Source of the DNA: Winslowiella toletana
Lineage (GTDB): Bacteria > Pseudomonadota > Gammaproteobacteria > Enterobacterales > Enterobacteriaceae
NCBI RefSeq assembly: GCF_017875465.1
Contig: NZ_JAGGMQ010000001.1
Coordinates: 248,001 to 312,000 of the forward strand
DNA: 64,000 bases
Reading direction: 5' to 3'
This document shows, one piece after another, positions 39,516 to 50,648 of this stretch. Every line of letters starts with the position of its first letter. Positions within the stretch are counted from its first letter, which is position 1. Below the pieces are notes generated by a model that saw only the letters and a program-made list of their open reading frames with translations, had not been told where the DNA came from and did not search any database. The position numbers and the translations under genes are program-made.

Positions 39516-39578
39516 CTAAGGCCACCCAGCAAAAGGCTGATTAAGGGGTTAATACGATGCCACTTCCCTTGATGCCAC

Positions 39579-41156
39579 TCAGGAGTGCGGGAAAACGGCG
39601 GGTTCGGCGGCAGTATCGAGCGTAAATCTCGTTACTGCTTCGCTGAGCAACCCGGCCTGTGATTCCAGCGCCTCGGTGGCGGATGCCGCTTCCTCTACCA
39701 GCGCGGCGTTCTGTTGCGTGACCTGATCCATCTGACTGACCGCCTGAGCGACCTGTTCAATGCCACGACGCTGTTCGTCAGACGCCGAAGCAATTTCCCC
39801 CATAATGTCGTTCACACGCGTGACCGACTGAACAATCTCCTCCATGGTTTCCCCGGCGGATGCCACTAACGTGGATCCCTGGTCAACCCGATTGACTGAT
39901 TCTTCAATCAACACTTTGATCTCTTTTGCCGCCTGCGCGCTTCGTTGCGCAAGGTTGCGCACTTCGCCAGCGACCACGGCGAAGCCGCGTCCCTGCTCGC
40001 CTGCGCGCGCCGCTTCTACCGCCGCGTTCAGCGCCAGAATATTAGTCTGGAAAGCAATACCGTCGATCACACTGGTGATATCGCCAATCTTCTTCGAGCT
40101 GGTGGCTATCTCATGCATAGTGCTGACCACATTGCTGGTCAGCGTGCCGCCTTTGTGCGCCGTGGTGGAGGCGTCACGCGCCAGCTGCGACGCCTGGCGG
40201 GCATTTTCCGCATTACCGGTGACGGTGGCGGTTAACTGCTCCATGCTGGCGGCGGTTTCGGCCAGCGAGGCTGCCTGCTGCTCGGTGCGGGCGGATAAAT
40301 CGTTATTGCCAGCAGCAATTTCGCGGATGCCGACATGCATATTCTGGCTGCCGTCGCGTACCTGCAGTACGGTTTCCGCCAGACTGCTCTGCATCACTTT
40401 CAGGCCATCAAACAGCTGGCCAATCTCATTGCTGCCGCTCTCATCAATGCGCCCGGCAAGATTGCCGGAAGCAATGCGTTCAAAATGGCGCCGCATACGC
40501 GTCAGCGGCGCGATTAACGCCAGCTTCAGCCACCACAGCGCCGCCGCAGTCGCCAGCAGTGAGAAGGTCACCGCCATGGCGAAAATCCATTTCGACTGGC
40601 TGTAGAAGCCGCTGCTCTGCTGTTTCGCATGATCGAGGATGTCATCGATATGCGTCATCCAGCGGTTATAGTGCTGCAGAAAATCATCCTGAAACGTCTG
40701 TGTCGGCGAATCGAGAAAGTCCTGCAGCTGATTGTTCTGCAAATAAGCGATCAGCTGTGACAACTCATGGTGATAGCTATCAAAGCTCACTTTCATCGCC
40801 TGCGTCAGCCGCTCACCTTCCGGTGTCACACGCGGCAACGCCATAAACTGCTGAAAGCTGACGGTGGCGGCATCCAGATCCTTCTGCGCGCTGCTCATCA
40901 GGGTTAACACTTTGTCACGCGGTGCGTTTAACGCCGCGCGGGTGCCGGCCCGGCTCAGGGTAACGCGGGTACTGAGCAGCAGAGCCCAGCTTTCGCTTAG
41001 CGCATCACGCTGCTGTCCACTGACGGCAACCTGATGCAAATTATTCGTGTCCAGCCGGAAAGAGTTGAACGACAAGCCACTGCTGACCAGTTGCATCAGG
41101 CAGAACACGGCAAGAATAAAAATCAGCGCACTTGAGACACGAATACGGCTATACAT
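39579..41156 (-). CDS. Tap-like chemoreceptor
   Basis: A 525-residue methyl-accepting protein: TM1 ([21 protein letters not shown]), four-helix-bundle sensor, TM2 ([25 protein letters not shown]), HAMP, and a signalling tip with [35 protein letters not shown]. The sensor start and [37 protein letters not shown] resemble E. coli Tap. Like Tap it lacks the NWETF tail (ends PAVFPHS). ATG 41156 follows GGAGGA. Tap senses dipeptides/pyrimidines in E. coli; this ligand is not established. Confidence 0.88.
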   Translation of the reverse strand: MYSRIRVSSALIFILAVFCLMQLVSSGLSFNSFRLDTNNLHQVAVSGQQRDALSESWALLLSTRVTLSRAGTRAALNAPRDKVLTLMSSAQKDLDAATVSFQQFMALPRVTPEGERLTQAMKVSFDSYHHELSQLIAYLQNNQLQDFLDSPTQTFQDDFLQHYNRWMTHIDDILDHAKQQSSGFYSQSKWIFAMAVTFSLLATAAALWWLKLALIAPLTRMRRHFERIASGNLAGRIDESGSNEIGQLFDGLKVMQSSLAETVLQVRDGSQNMHVGIREIAAGNNDLSARTEQQAASLAETAASMEQLTATVTGNAENARQASQLARDASTTAHKGGTLTSNVVSTMHEIATSSKKIGDITSVIDGIAFQTNILALNAAVEAARAGEQGRGFAVVAGEVRNLAQRSAQAAKEIKVLIEESVNRVDQGSTLVASAGETMEEIVQSVTRVNDIMGEIASASDEQRRGIEQVAQAVSQMDQVTQQNAALVEEAASATEALESQAGLLSEAVTRFTLDTAAEPAVFPHS

Positions 41157-41204
41157 CACTTCCTCCGGCCAGGCCGCCCAATGCGGGCGGCAAACATGTA
41201 CTTA

Positions 41205-42884
41205 TCAGAATGTTTCCCAGTTACTGTCGGAAACCTTATTGCCCGCTTTTTGCGATGCTGCGCCGGAGCCAGCGATCAGAGCGGTTTTGGTTGCTGTAAT
41301 AGTGTTAACGGCGCGCGACGGAATTTCTTTACGAATTCTGAATACCGCTACCGCTTGCGACAGTCGGCTGGCCTGCTCTTCCAGCGCTGCAGCAGCCACC
41401 GCAGACTGTTCCACCAGCGAAGCATTCTGCTGAGTCACCCGATCCATCTCGGTGACGGCAAGGCCAATCTGGTCGATACCACGGCTCTGTTCATCAGATG
41501 CAGAGGCAATCTCGCCCATAATGTCGGTAACACGGGTTACCGCACTGACGATATCGCCCATGGTTTCGCCAGCGCTTTCCACCAGCACAGATCCGGTATC
41601 GACCCGGTTAACCGATTCTTCAATCAGCGTCTTAATTTCTTTTGCTGCCTGCGCGCTGCGCTGGGCCAGACTACGTACTTCGCCCGCCACCACCGCAAAA
41701 CCACGGCCCTGTTCACCGGCACGCGCCGCTTCAACCGCCGCGTTCAGCGCCAGGATATTGGTCTGGAAGGCAATGCCGTCGATAACGCTGATAATATCGG
41801 CAATCTTACGCGAACTTCCGGCAATATCGCTCATCGTGCGCACCACGCCATCCACCACTTTGCCGCCCTTCTGCGCGGTTTCGGAGGCGCTGAGCGCCAG
41901 CTGTGACGCCTGACGGGCGTTTTCGGCGTTCTGTTTCACCGTGGCGGTCAGCTGCTCCATACTGGCCGCAGTCTCTTCCAGCGAGGCCGCCTGTTCTTCG
42001 GTACGCGCCGAAAGATCGTTATTACCGGCGGAGATTTCGCTGGCGCCGGTAAAGATCGCATCGGAACCATCACGAACATCACCCACCGTTTTCACCAGCT
42101 CCTGCTGCATATGTTGCAGGCTGGAGGCCAGTTCAGTCATTTCGCTACGCCCTTCCACCAGGATCGGCTGCGTCAGGTCGCCGCTGGCGATATGACGGAT
42201 ATGATCGATAGTGCTGTTGAGAGGACGTAACAGGATAAGGTGCATGCCGCGCCACACCAGCAGCATAATCGCCAGCAGAATCAGCACCACAATGCCAATC
42301 ACCCACATCGCCTGCTGATACGCGCTTTCATTTTGCGTCGACCCCTGAGCAAACAGATCGGCGGTGTTGTTCAGCCAGCTGCTGTAAGCGGCTTCAAAAC
42401 CATTCTGATATCCCTGCGTCGGTTGATCGACAAACCCCTTGATATTGCCGCTGCTCAGCATCTGAATCAGTTCGGTCAGCGCGTCATGCAGAATGACGTA
42501 GTTGTCCGCAACCGCTTTCACATGGCTGAGGGCTTTTACATCATCAGGCAGTTCGGCGTTATACAGCGCATATTGCTGCTCTGCGGTGGCCAGCTGGGTT
42601 TTGGCCAGGTCTAATAATTCCTTCATCCCTGCCCCGGTGCCGATCTGATTGCTATCGAGCATATAGCGCATACCTGCGCGATTAAGGGTATTACGGGTCT
42701 GGATCAGCGCAATCCACGAGGCAGTCAGATTGGTCTGCTCGCGACGGAGTTGCTCTGTGAGGGTAAAATTCGCTTTATCACTTTTTAACGCCTGGAAGAA
42801 AAGACCGCCGGACATTAATTGCAGTGCGCCAAAAACCACCAGCACTAAAATCAGGCTGGTAACCACTTTCATACGCTTAAACAT
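41205..42884 (-). CDS. Tsr-like chemoreceptor
   Basis: A 559-residue receptor with two TM helices, HAMP and MCP signalling domains and the C-terminal NWETF pentapeptide for CheR/CheB docking. The sensor carries [16 protein letters not shown] and [11 protein letters not shown], matching the serine-binding elements of E. coli Tsr, so serine is the likely attractant. A consensus FliA promoter lies upstream. It probably heads the operon with the Tap-like receptor, cheR, cheB, cheY and cheZ. Confidence 0.9.
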   Translation of the reverse strand: MFKRMKVVTSLILVLVVFGALQLMSGGLFFQALKSDKANFTLTEQLRREQTNLTASWIALIQTRNTLNRAGMRYMLDSNQIGTGAGMKELLDLAKTQLATAEQQYALYNAELPDDVKALSHVKAVADNYVILHDALTELIQMLSSGNIKGFVDQPTQGYQNGFEAAYSSWLNNTADLFAQGSTQNESAYQQAMWVIGIVVLILLAIMLLVWRGMHLILLRPLNSTIDHIRHIASGDLTQPILVEGRSEMTELASSLQHMQQELVKTVGDVRDGSDAIFTGASEISAGNNDLSARTEEQAASLEETAASMEQLTATVKQNAENARQASQLALSASETAQKGGKVVDGVVRTMSDIAGSSRKIADIISVIDGIAFQTNILALNAAVEAARAGEQGRGFAVVAGEVRSLAQRSAQAAKEIKTLIEESVNRVDTGSVLVESAGETMGDIVSAVTRVTDIMGEIASASDEQSRGIDQIGLAVTEMDRVTQQNASLVEQSAVAAAALEEQASRLSQAVAVFRIRKEIPSRAVNTITATKTALIAGSGAASQKAGNKVSDSNWETF

Positions 42885-42936
42885 ACGATCCCTTATGACA
42901 TTGCCATTACTGAACTGGATTGCTCTCTGCAGGGGA

Positions 42937-42963
42937 TTATCGGCAGCGACAGGTGAACCTTTA
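42937..42963 (-). promoter_or_regulatory. FliA (sigma-28) promoter of the Tsr-like receptor operon
   Basis: Minus strand TAAAGGTT, 11-base spacer, GCCGATAA: a close match to the class 3 flagellar consensus TAAAGTTT-N11-GCCGATAA, located about 53 bp before the receptor ATG. Confidence 0.9.
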
Positions 42964-42967
42964 CGGT

Positions 42968-42988
42968 GAGGGCGGCACCGCCGCCCTC
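42968..42988 (-). terminator. Hairpin after the third receptor gene
   Basis: GAGGGCGGC, loop ACC, GCCGCCCTC: a perfect 9-bp stem directly downstream of the receptor gene ending at 42995 and just upstream of the next FliA promoter. No clear U-run. Confidence 0.55.
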
Positions 42989-42994
42989 AGAGGG

Positions 42995-44647
42995 TTAAAA
43001 GGTTTCCCAGTTGTTGTCTGCGCTAGCAGGCGCCGCTGCTTTACGCAGTGCTGGCGTCGCTACAGCGCGTGACGCGGGCTGGCTGGCAGCCGCCATCACT
43101 TTATCTGCGCGCACTTTAAATACCGCCACCGCCTGGCTCAGACGACTGGCCTGCTGCTCAAGCGCCGCTGCCGCTGCTGCGGACTCTTCCACCAGCGAGG
43201 CGTTCTGCTGGGTCACACGGTCCATTTCGGTTACCGCCTGGCCCACCTGGTCAATACCACGGCTCTGCTCATCGGAAGCTGAGGCGATTTCACCCATAAT
43301 ATCGGTGACGCGGGTTACCGCACCGACGATATCGGTCATGGTTGAACCGGCGGTTTCCACCAGTGAAGAACCGGTATTGACGCGGCTGACAGAGTCTTCG
43401 ATCAGCGTCTTAATCTCTTTCGCCGCCTGCGCGCTGCGCTGTGCCAGGTTACGCACTTCACCCGCCACGACGGCAAAACCACGACCCTGTTCACCGGCGC
43501 GCGCGGCTTCTACCGCCGCGTTCAGCGCCAGGATATTGGTCTGGAAGGCAATACCGTCGATAACACTGATAATATCGGCGATTTTCTTCGAACTGGTGGC
43601 AATTTCACTCATGGTTTTCACCACGCCATCAACAACCTGACCACCTTTCTGCGCGGTTTCAGAGGCGCTCAGCGCCAGCTGCGACGCCTGACGGGCGTTT
43701 TCAGCATTCTGTTTCACCGTGGCGGTCAGCTGCTCCATACTGGCTGCGGTCTCTTCCAGCGAGGCCGCCTGCTCTTCAGTACGCGCCGAGAGATCGTTGT
43801 TACCGGCAGAAATTTCGCTGGCGCCGGTAAAGATCGCATCAGAACCATCACGCACATCGCTAACGGTACGCATCAGTTCCTGCTGCATATTCTGCAGGCT
43901 GGCAGCCAGCTGCGTCATTTCACTGCGGCCTTCCACGTCGATACGCTGGGTTAAATCACCGGCGGCAATATATTTGATATGGCTGATAGTCTGTTGCAGC
44001 GGTTGCAACAGGATGCGTTGTAAACCGAACCAGCACACCAGGATAACCGCCACCACCACCAGCATAATGCTGGCGAGGATCCACATCATCTGCTGATAAG
44101 CCGACTGGTTCTGCTCAACACCGGCAGCGGTCAGCAGCGCCTGCGCTTCACGCCATTTGCCATAGATCGCGGTCATATCATTTTGTTTCTGTTCAACATT
44201 CAGGCCAAACATCTCTTTCAGCTGATTGTTGGTCATCATCGCCAGCATCTGCTCCAGCGTGCCGCTGTAGATGGCGTAATTCTTTTCCAGCTCTTCGGTC
44301 AGATGTTTATCAAGGCCCGGGGTATCTGGCGTCGCTTTATATGCAGCAAAATACTGTTTACCCTGCTCCAGCTGTTTATTGCCCTGCTCCGCTAATGCCG
44401 CCAGTGATGACGTGTCATTGCTTTGCATACGCAACATGCCACGGTTCAGAATAATGCGCGTCTGGTTAAGGGCAATCCATGCATCAGTAAAGGTTGCGAC
44501 ATTCATACTTGAATTTTGCGCAACGGCGAAATTGTCTTTGTCGGTTTTTAATGCATTAAAGAACAGTCCGCCGGACACCAACTGCAAGGCACCAAAAATC
44601 ATCAGCACCAGAATTAAACTGGTGACCACTTTGATACTTTTAAACAT
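42995..44647 (-). CDS. Chemoreceptor with divergent ligand-binding domain
   Basis: A 550-residue receptor ending NWETF. TM1 ([24 protein letters not shown]), HAMP and signalling domain are close to the Tsr-like neighbour, with long stretches such as [18 protein letters not shown] shared. The periplasmic domain differs: the Arg-rich element reads NQTRIILNRGMLRMQSND and the DQPTQGYQ segment is absent (FGLNVEQKQNDMTAIY instead), so serine binding is unlikely. It has its own FliA promoter. The ligand is unknown. Confidence 0.9.
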   Translation of the reverse strand: MFKSIKVVTSLILVLMIFGALQLVSGGLFFNALKTDKDNFAVAQNSSMNVATFTDAWIALNQTRIILNRGMLRMQSNDTSSLAALAEQGNKQLEQGKQYFAAYKATPDTPGLDKHLTEELEKNYAIYSGTLEQMLAMMTNNQLKEMFGLNVEQKQNDMTAIYGKWREAQALLTAAGVEQNQSAYQQMMWILASIMLVVVAVILVCWFGLQRILLQPLQQTISHIKYIAAGDLTQRIDVEGRSEMTQLAASLQNMQQELMRTVSDVRDGSDAIFTGASEISAGNNDLSARTEEQAASLEETAASMEQLTATVKQNAENARQASQLALSASETAQKGGQVVDGVVKTMSEIATSSKKIADIISVIDGIAFQTNILALNAAVEAARAGEQGRGFAVVAGEVRNLAQRSAQAAKEIKTLIEDSVSRVNTGSSLVETAGSTMTDIVGAVTRVTDIMGEIASASDEQSRGIDQVGQAVTEMDRVTQQNASLVEESAAAAAALEQQASRLSQAVAVFKVRADKVMAAASQPASRAVATPALRKAAAPASADNNWETF

Positions 44648-44686
44648 GTTTACCCTTGATATGTGCTAAGTGAAGTTACAACTCTG

Positions 44687-44714
44687 TTATCGGCATGGCG
44701 ATGGGGGGAGTTTA
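44687..44714 (-). promoter_or_regulatory. FliA (sigma-28) promoter of the third receptor
   Basis: Minus strand TAAACTCC, 12-base spacer, GCCGATAA. The -10 is a perfect class 3 match and the -35 is good; the spacer is one base longer than the usual 11. It lies about 40 bp before the ATG. Confidence 0.85.
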
Positions 44715-44762
44715 TTTGCGCTCTGCATTTTTCAGCTAAAGTAATTATTGTTATTGCTGCTC

Positions 44763-44808
44763 AATAATAATAATCGGGGCAGTTTTGCGCTGCCCCGACT
44801 TTTTTTAA
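44763..44808. terminator. cheW terminator
   Basis: TCGGGGCAG (44774-44782) and CTGCCCCGA (44790-44798) form a 9-bp stem. On the minus strand the tail is TTATTATTATT; on the plus strand it is CTTTTTTT. It ends the mot-cheA-cheW operon. Confidence 0.88.
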
Positions 44809-45306
44809 TTATGCGCTACGCAGCGTATCCATCAGTTCCATCTCTTCACTGCTGAGCAGTTTTTCGATGTCAACCAGGATCAGCATGCGGTCGCCCAGTG
44901 CGCCGAGTCCGGTCAGGTACTCGGTGGACATGGTGACGGCGAATTCAGGTGAAGGACGGATCTGCTCCTGGGTCAGAGACAGCACGTCAGAGACGCCATC
45001 CACCACAATGCCGACCACGCGATGTTCCAGATTCAGCACGATTACCACGGTGTTATCGTTATATTCAACACCAGGCTGGGCGAATTTAATACGCAGGTCG
45101 ATAATCGGCACGATCACGCCGCGCAGATTTGTCACACCTTTAATAAACTGTGGGGTGTTTGCAATGCGCGTTACCTGATCGTAACCGCGGATCTCCTGCA
45201 CCTTAAGAATATCGATACCATACTCTTCATCACCGAGCGTAAATACCAGGAACTCCTGTCCTACGCTTTCGCCAGTGATTTTAGTGACATTTGCCAATCC
45301 AGTCAT
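44809..45306 (-). CDS. cheW: Chemotaxis coupling protein CheW
   Basis: A 165-residue scaffold linking receptors to CheA, made of one CheW/SH3-like domain: [54 protein letters not shown]. It lies 24 bp after cheA as the last gene of the motA-motB-cheA-cheW unit. Confidence 0.98.
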   Translation of the reverse strand: MTGLANVTKITGESVGQEFLVFTLGDEEYGIDILKVQEIRGYDQVTRIANTPQFIKGVTNLRGVIVPIIDLRIKFAQPGVEYNDNTVVIVLNLEHRVVGIVVDGVSDVLSLTQEQIRPSPEFAVTMSTEYLTGLGALGDRMLILVDIEKLLSSEEMELMDTLRSA

Positions 45307-45330
45307 AAGTCTACCCTTAATCGGTTACAA

Positions 45331-47325
45331 TTAAGCTGCGGCGCCGGCCACACGCTTTTCTCGGTTTAAAGATTGCAGTGCAGAGACGTCAACAATCAGC
45401 GCCACACTGCCATCGCCGAGGATGGTGGCGGCTGAGATACCCGGCACTTTGCGATAGTTGCTTTCCAGGTTTTTCACTACCACCTGATGCTGACCAATCA
45501 GCTGATCAACTAACAGCGCATAGCGTTTGCCGGCACTCTGCAGGATCACTACGATGCCCTGGGTTGCTTCCGTTTTGGCGCCCTGCACTTCAAATACATT
45601 CCACAGCTCGACCAGCGGCAGATATTCACCACGCACTTCCAGCACGCGCTCACCGCCTGCCAGTGGGTGCAGATCTTCCGCCAGCGGTTGCAGTGATTCC
45701 ATCACCGCATTCAGTGGCAGAATAAACACCTCTTCCGCCACCCGCACTGACATACCATCGAGGATCGCCAGCGTCAGCGGCAGCAGAATGCGAATCGTGG
45801 TGCCTTTGCCCTGCTTCGAACTGATTTCGACATGGCCACCCATCTCCTGGATGTTTCTTTTCACCACATCCATGCCCACGCCACGACCGGAAACGTCGGT
45901 AACCTGCTCGGCGGTGGAGAAGCCTGGCGCGAAAATCAGCATACCTACTTCTTCATCGCTCATCGCTTCACTGACCTGCATCCCCGAAGAGAGTGCTTTC
46001 GCCAGGATACGTTCACGGTTGAGGCCCGCACCATCATCGGTCACTTCAATGCAGATATTTCCGCCCTGATGTTCCGCTGACAGCGTCAGATTACCGGTGG
46101 CTGCTTTGCCGCTGGCCACGCGTTTATCCGGTGATTCAATACCGTGATCGAGACTGTTGCGCACCAGGTGCGTTAACGGGTCAATAATACGTTCGATCAG
46201 GCTCTTATCCAGTTCGGTCGAGCTGCCCTGCAGCGTCAGTTCCACCTCTTTACCCAGCTTGCTGGCCAGGTCACGCACCAGGCGTGGGAAGCGGCTGAAC
46301 ACATACTCCATCGGCATCATACGAATCGACATTACCGATTCCTGCAGGTCACGCGCATTGCGTTCCAGCTGCCCCATACTGTTCAGCAGTTCGCCATGAT
46401 TAACCGGGTCGAGTTCGCTGGAGCGCTGCGCCAGCATCGACTGGGTAATCACCAGCTCGCCAACCAGGTTAATCAGCTGATCGACTTTCTCAACCGCCAC
46501 ACGAATACTGGTCGACTCGCTGCCACGTGCTGGCGCGGCCTTTTTGCTTTCGCGTTTGGCGACCGGCGTAATATCACTGACGGTCGCCAGCTGCGGCTCC
46601 TCTTCAGCCACGGCCGCCACCTCGGCTGCTGCTTCAACCACCGGTGCAGCCGCAGCCGCTGGCTGATCGATAAATTTGATCTGCGCTTCATCAATGACAA
46701 AACAGAGCACCGCAACGATATCATCCTTATCTACCGATGAATCGAGCGTCACTTCGACTGAAGTCTGGCCTTTAGTGATGTCGCTGATGGTGCCGAGGTT
46801 ACCCAGCTCCTCCAGCATCAGATCCACTTCCGTCGGCTTCAGATCGACCAGCGCCAGGCGCAGACCGGCGGCAGCTTCAGGCTGTGCAGCTTCAACGCCA
46901 GCCAGAGTTTTTGCTGGCTCGATAACTTCGCCTTTTGCTTCCAGCGCCAGCTGACGCAGCGCCTGACAGATATACTGAAAGGTCTCGGCGTTAGGCTCGG
47001 TCGCGGTTTTATAGGCATCCAACTGTTCCTGCATAATATCTTTGGTTTCCAAAAACAGGTTGATGATATCGGTGCTGAGCTGCATTTCACCGCGGCGAGC
47101 CCCGTCCAGAATGTTCTCCAGAATATGCGTGGTTTCCTGTAATACAGTAAAACCAAAAGTACCCGCTCCGCCTTTAATCGAATGGGCCGCACGGAAGATG
47201 GCGTTTAGCTGTTCCGAATCGGGTTCCTGTGGGTCTAACCCCAACAGGTGTTGTTCCATGTCAGCCAGTAACTCATCGGCTTCATCGAAAAACGTTTGGT
47301 AAAAATCGCTAATATCCATGCTCAC
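45331..47325 (-). CDS. cheA: Chemotaxis histidine kinase CheA
   Basis: A 664-residue kinase. P1 contains the phospho-His in FRAAHSIKGGAGTFG; P2 lies around 150-220; an Ala/Glu-rich linker follows. P3 is VAVEKVDQLINLVGELVITQSML. P4 has HLVRNSLDHGIE, VTDDGAGLN, FAPGFSTAEQVTDVSGRGVGMDVV. P5 is CheW-like. It starts at GTG, as E. coli CheA-long does (VSMDISDFYQ); the motB stop is four bases upstream. Confidence 0.97.
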   Translation of the reverse strand: MSMDISDFYQTFFDEADELLADMEQHLLGLDPQEPDSEQLNAIFRAAHSIKGGAGTFGFTVLQETTHILENILDGARRGEMQLSTDIINLFLETKDIMQEQLDAYKTATEPNAETFQYICQALRQLALEAKGEVIEPAKTLAGVEAAQPEAAAGLRLALVDLKPTEVDLMLEELGNLGTISDITKGQTSVEVTLDSSVDKDDIVAVLCFVIDEAQIKFIDQPAAAAAPVVEAAAEVAAVAEEEPQLATVSDITPVAKRESKKAAPARGSESTSIRVAVEKVDQLINLVGELVITQSMLAQRSSELDPVNHGELLNSMGQLERNARDLQESVMSIRMMPMEYVFSRFPRLVRDLASKLGKEVELTLQGSSTELDKSLIERIIDPLTHLVRNSLDHGIESPDKRVASGKAATGNLTLSAEHQGGNICIEVTDDGAGLNRERILAKALSSGMQVSEAMSDEEVGMLIFAPGFSTAEQVTDVSGRGVGMDVVKRNIQEMGGHVEISSKQGKGTTIRILLPLTLAILDGMSVRVAEEVFILPLNAVMESLQPLAEDLHPLAGGERVLEVRGEYLPLVELWNVFEVQGAKTEATQGIVVILQSAGKRYALLVDQLIGQHQVVVKNLESNYRKVPGISAATILGDGSVALIVDVSALQSLNREKRVAGAAA

Positions 47326-47329
47326 GGTA

Positions 47330-48361
47330 TCACCTCGGCTGTGAGTCGCGATTAGGCTGCGACGGACTGACAGGCGCGGCCGGTAACGTGGTTACCGGTT
47401 GCGGCTGCGCGTTCGGTGCGGCCTGTGAAGGTTTAGGGTCTGGTGTTAATGCCGCGGCTGAAGGTTCGGCCGGTGCGGTAACTTGTTTAATACTCATTGC
47501 ATCGTTGATTTGTACTGCATCACTCTCAGCGTTCTCTTTTTCAATCTGCGCCTCGGTATCATGGTTCAATACCAGCAGACTGATACGACGGTTTACCGCA
47601 TCAGTGCCCACGCGGTTTTTCAACTTCATGGTGTCGGACATGCCCACCACGCGCAGCATCTTGCTGCTATCCAGCCCGCCAATCACCAGCTCACGACGAG
47701 AGGCGTTGGCACGGTCTGCCGACAGCTCCCAGTTGCTGTAGCCACGATCGCCACTGGCATACTGGAAATCATCGGTATGTCCCGCCAGACTGATGCGGTT
47801 TGGAATATCGTTGAGGATCGGCGCGATCGCCCGCAGGATATCGCGCATATAGGACTCAACTTCCGCACTACCGGTCTTAAACATCGGGCGATTCTGACTG
47901 TCGATAATCTGAATACGCAGCCCCTCCTCTACCATGTTAATGATCAGATGCGGACGTAACGCACGCAGACGCGGGTCAGCTTCAATCAGCTGGTCGAGTT
48001 TTTCACGCAGACGGTTCAGGCGGATTTCATCCAGCTTGCGTTTCTGCGCATCCATATCGACCACTTTTTTAACTTCACCTTCCTGCTGTGTCGGGTCATC
48101 GCCGCCACCCGGAATCGGACTTTCGCTGTCGCTGCTGCGTTGCCCACCGGTCAGCGCCACTTTTAATGGAGTACGAAAATACTCAGCAATCTGTACCCGC
48201 TCCTTAGGGCTGGAGATCGAAATCAGCCACATCACCAGGAAGAAGGCCATCATGGCGGTCATAAAATCGGCATAAGCGATTTTCCATGAGCCATGCGCGC
48301 CCCCATGATGTTTCGCTTTGCGCCGCTTAACCAGCACGATGGGGTGATTGCTATTCTTCAT
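47330..48361 (-). CDS. motB: Flagellar motor stator protein MotB
   Basis: A 343-residue stator subunit. A single TM helix near the N-terminus carries the proton-binding Asp ([19 protein letters not shown]). The periplasmic OmpA-like domain ([44 protein letters not shown]) anchors to peptidoglycan. The C-terminal tail is long and Pro/Ala-rich. The start overlaps the motA stop by 4 bp. Confidence 0.97.
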   Translation of the reverse strand: MKNSNHPIVLVKRRKAKHHGGAHGSWKIAYADFMTAMMAFFLVMWLISISSPKERVQIAEYFRTPLKVALTGGQRSSDSESPIPGGGDDPTQQEGEVKKVVDMDAQKRKLDEIRLNRLREKLDQLIEADPRLRALRPHLIINMVEEGLRIQIIDSQNRPMFKTGSAEVESYMRDILRAIAPILNDIPNRISLAGHTDDFQYASGDRGYSNWELSADRANASRRELVIGGLDSSKMLRVVGMSDTMKLKNRVGTDAVNRRISLLVLNHDTEAQIEKENAESDAVQINDAMSIKQVTAPAEPSAAALTPDPKPSQAAPNAQPQPVTTLPAAPVSPSQPNRDSQPR

Positions 48362-49245
48362 GCATCTTGATCCGAAGTCTGTTGCGCCGGTGATTTGGCA
48401 TTACGCACATGCTCTTCCAGTTCGGTAAACGACGGTCGATCGGTGGAGTACAGGGTCTTGCGACCAAATTCCACCGCGATCTGCGGCGCATAACCATTCA
48501 GGCTGGACAGCAGCGTCACCTTAATGCACTGCATCATCTTGGTGGTTTCCGCACATTTCTGCCGTAACACTGGGGCTAACGGCGAAATAAAACCGTATGC
48601 CAGCAAAATGCCGAGGAAGGTTCCGACCATCGCATTGGCAATCAACGCACCCAGTTCCGCTGCCGGACGGTCCGCCGCTGCCAGCGTATGCACAATGCCC
48701 ATTACCGCGGCGACGATACCGAATGCCGGTAACGAATCCCCCAGCGCCGACAGGCTTTGCGCCGGAACCTCGCATTCGTGTTCGTAGGTTTCAATCTCTT
48801 CATCCATCAGCGCTTCGATTTCAAATGCGTTCATATTTCCGCTCACCATTAACCGCAGATAGTCGGTAATAAAGTCGACTAAACGGTTATCGGCAAGAAT
48901 GCGCGGGTAATTAGCAAAGATTTCACTTTCGCGCGGACTTTCAATGTCCCTTTCCAGCGACAGCATGCCCTGCTGCCGTGATTTCGCCATCAGCCGATAT
49001 AACAACGCCATCAGATCCATATAGACCGCTTTGTTATATTTTGACCCTCTCATTAACAGGGGTAAGGCTTTCAGGGTGGCTTTAATTGCCTTGCCATTGT
49101 TGCCGACAATAAAAGCGCCGATGCCCGCACCGCCGATAATGATCAATTCCGAGGGCTGATAGAGGGCGCCAAGATGGCCGCCGACCATCATATAGCCCCC
49201 CAGCACTGAGCCTGTTACCAGCAAATATCCCAATATAACCAGCAC
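48358..49245 (-). CDS. motA: Flagellar motor stator protein MotA
   Basis: A 295-residue four-helix stator subunit that couples proton flow to torque. It matches E. coli MotA from GTG 49245 ([20 protein letters not shown]) through the cytoplasmic loop ([33 protein letters not shown]) to the C-terminus. AAGGA precedes the GTG. I see no convincing FliA box in the 138 bp upstream. Confidence 0.97.
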   Translation of the reverse strand: MLVILGYLLVTGSVLGGYMMVGGHLGALYQPSELIIIGGAGIGAFIVGNNGKAIKATLKALPLLMRGSKYNKAVYMDLMALLYRLMAKSRQQGMLSLERDIESPRESEIFANYPRILADNRLVDFITDYLRLMVSGNMNAFEIEALMDEEIETYEHECEVPAQSLSALGDSLPAFGIVAAVMGIVHTLAAADRPAAELGALIANAMVGTFLGILLAYGFISPLAPVLRQKCAETTKMMQCIKVTLLSSLNGYAPQIAVEFGRKTLYSTDRPSFTELEEHVRNAKSPAQQTSDQDA

Positions 49246-49325
49246 AATAAATCCTTACGTCGCAAACAACGTGTGGGTGGAAGTTAAGCCAGAGAGCCGA
49301 AGGCGTTATTCGTTAAACGTGACGC

Positions 49326-49356
49326 AAAAAAAAAGCAGCGGTTAAAAACCGCTGCT
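49326..49356 (-). terminator. flhC terminator
   Basis: Minus strand AGCAGCGGTT, 3-nt loop, AACCGCTGCT followed by nine T. A strong intrinsic terminator after flhDC, so motA needs its own promoter. Confidence 0.9.
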
Positions 49357-49383
49357 GGATGTCATTCCACGTTTCGAACAATC

Positions 49384-49962
49384 TTAAACGGCGCGTTTAA
49401 CCTGTTCATCCAGCAGTTGTGGATTACTATCGGCAAACTCCGCAGAAAGTTTACGTCTTTTTACCGCTCGTGATGGCGGCTGGCACAGGCTGCAGACGAA
49501 GCTGCCGACTGGCTGATGAGCATGAGTAATAAAACTACCGTTACAACATTTGCAGCTGGAAAGTTCCAGCATATTGCTTTCAACAAAACGCACCAGCGTC
49601 CAGGCGCGGGTCAGCGCCAGCAGAGGGGCTTCATCCGCATGAGGGCACTGCTCCAGATAGAGACGGTAAGCTTTAATCACCGCCTCCACACCGCTGCATA
49701 ATCCGGTTTTCAGTAAAAACTGCCACGCATTGCAAAACATCGTTGCATGGATGTTTTGCTCCCAGGTCATAAACCAGTCGGTCGAAAATGGCAGCATGCC
49801 TTTCGGCGGAGGACTGCCGCGCAGTTCTTTATATAATTTAATCAAACGGCCGCGACTTAGCTGAGTTTCACTCTCCAGCATCTGTAATCGCGCGCCAAGA
49901 GTAATCAGTTCCATCGCCAACTGAATATCACGCGCTTCACGAACAATACTTTTTTCGGTCAT
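49384..49962 (-). CDS. flhC: Flagellar master regulator subunit FlhC
   Basis: A 192-residue partner of FlhD in the FlhD4C2 activator of class 2 flagellar genes. The zinc-binding Cys cluster is visible: SCKCCNGSF and FVCSLCQPP. The start overlaps the flhD stop (TAATG). Confidence 0.98.
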   Translation of the reverse strand: MTEKSIVREARDIQLAMELITLGARLQMLESETQLSRGRLIKLYKELRGSPPPKGMLPFSTDWFMTWEQNIHATMFCNAWQFLLKTGLCSGVEAVIKAYRLYLEQCPHADEAPLLALTRAWTLVRFVESNMLELSSCKCCNGSFITHAHQPVGSFVCSLCQPPSRAVKRRKLSAEFADSNPQLLDEQVKRAV

Positions 49963-50312
49963 TATCCCGCCCTCTTTTTCGGCAACTCTTCGCTTGCAGA
50001 AGCGTCGCGTAATAAACGGCTGGATAACAGAATACCGGTATGGATTTGCTGTAAATCATCCACACGAGATTCTTTGGTCAGACGATTAATAGTCTGGTGA
50101 TCGTTAAAACGGAACTGGCAAACCAGCTGATTCGTCTCAGCCAATTTCACCATTTCAGGTAAAGTCAATTTCGCCAATGTATCTGCCATTGGTTCGTCGA
50201 TACCCAGACGAAACATTGCAGAGGCTTTTTCCTGGTTAATTAAACGTTGTGCAAGCAATAAATAGGACAAGTTGATGTCGTAAATATGTTTGAGTAATTC
50301 TGATGTACCCAT
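49962..50312 (-). CDS. flhD: Flagellar master regulator subunit FlhD
   Basis: A 116-residue protein ([38 protein letters not shown]) that forms the DNA-binding FlhD4C2 complex. ATG 50312 gives the E. coli length; in-frame ATG 50324 is an alternative with a poorer ribosome-site spacing. It is preceded by a long leader and a CRP-type site, so motility is likely under catabolite control. Confidence 0.97.
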   Translation of the reverse strand: MGTSELLKHIYDINLSYLLLAQRLINQEKASAMFRLGIDEPMADTLAKLTLPEMVKLAETNQLVCQFRFNDHQTINRLTKESRVDDLQQIHTGILLSSRLLRDASASEELPKKRAG

Positions 50313-50624
50313 TGTTTTTTCCATCCTGACTGACACTACTTTTAACGTGTGCGGAATGAATCCGCTACCTTGGTTGCTGGTTGGTAAATCTTAAGATGGC
50401 AAAAACATGTGGCTGTAGCCGAACGTTCACTGAAACACACTTTAGTTTCTGGCCGCACACTGTCTCAGTAAGTCGTCTTTAACCCATTTTGCCGTCACTC
50501 TGGCCTGAGCTTTAACAATCTTCCGTGACGTCCGCTTACATCGCTTTTAAGAATATTCCGAAAGCAACGCAACTCTATCCGCTCTGATTTCTACATACAA
50601 CGAGCGAGCCACCTAATTTTAGAT

Positions 50625-50648
50625 AAAGTGTGATCCAGATCACACTTT
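50625..50648. promoter_or_regulatory. CRP-type site upstream of flhD
   Basis: TGTGA-TCCAGA-TCACA is a perfect CRP consensus within a longer palindrome with 11-bp arms (AAAGTGTGATC, centre CA, GATCACACTTT). It lies about 330 bp before the flhD ATG, consistent with the known cAMP-CRP activation of flhDC in E. coli. Confidence 0.88.

Noticed and set aside
39844..43640. Long plus-strand ORFs (up to 253 codons) opposite the chemoreceptor genes
   Set aside because: They are antisense mirrors of the conserved Ala/Ser-rich signalling domains and repeat in each receptor gene; no independent evidence.
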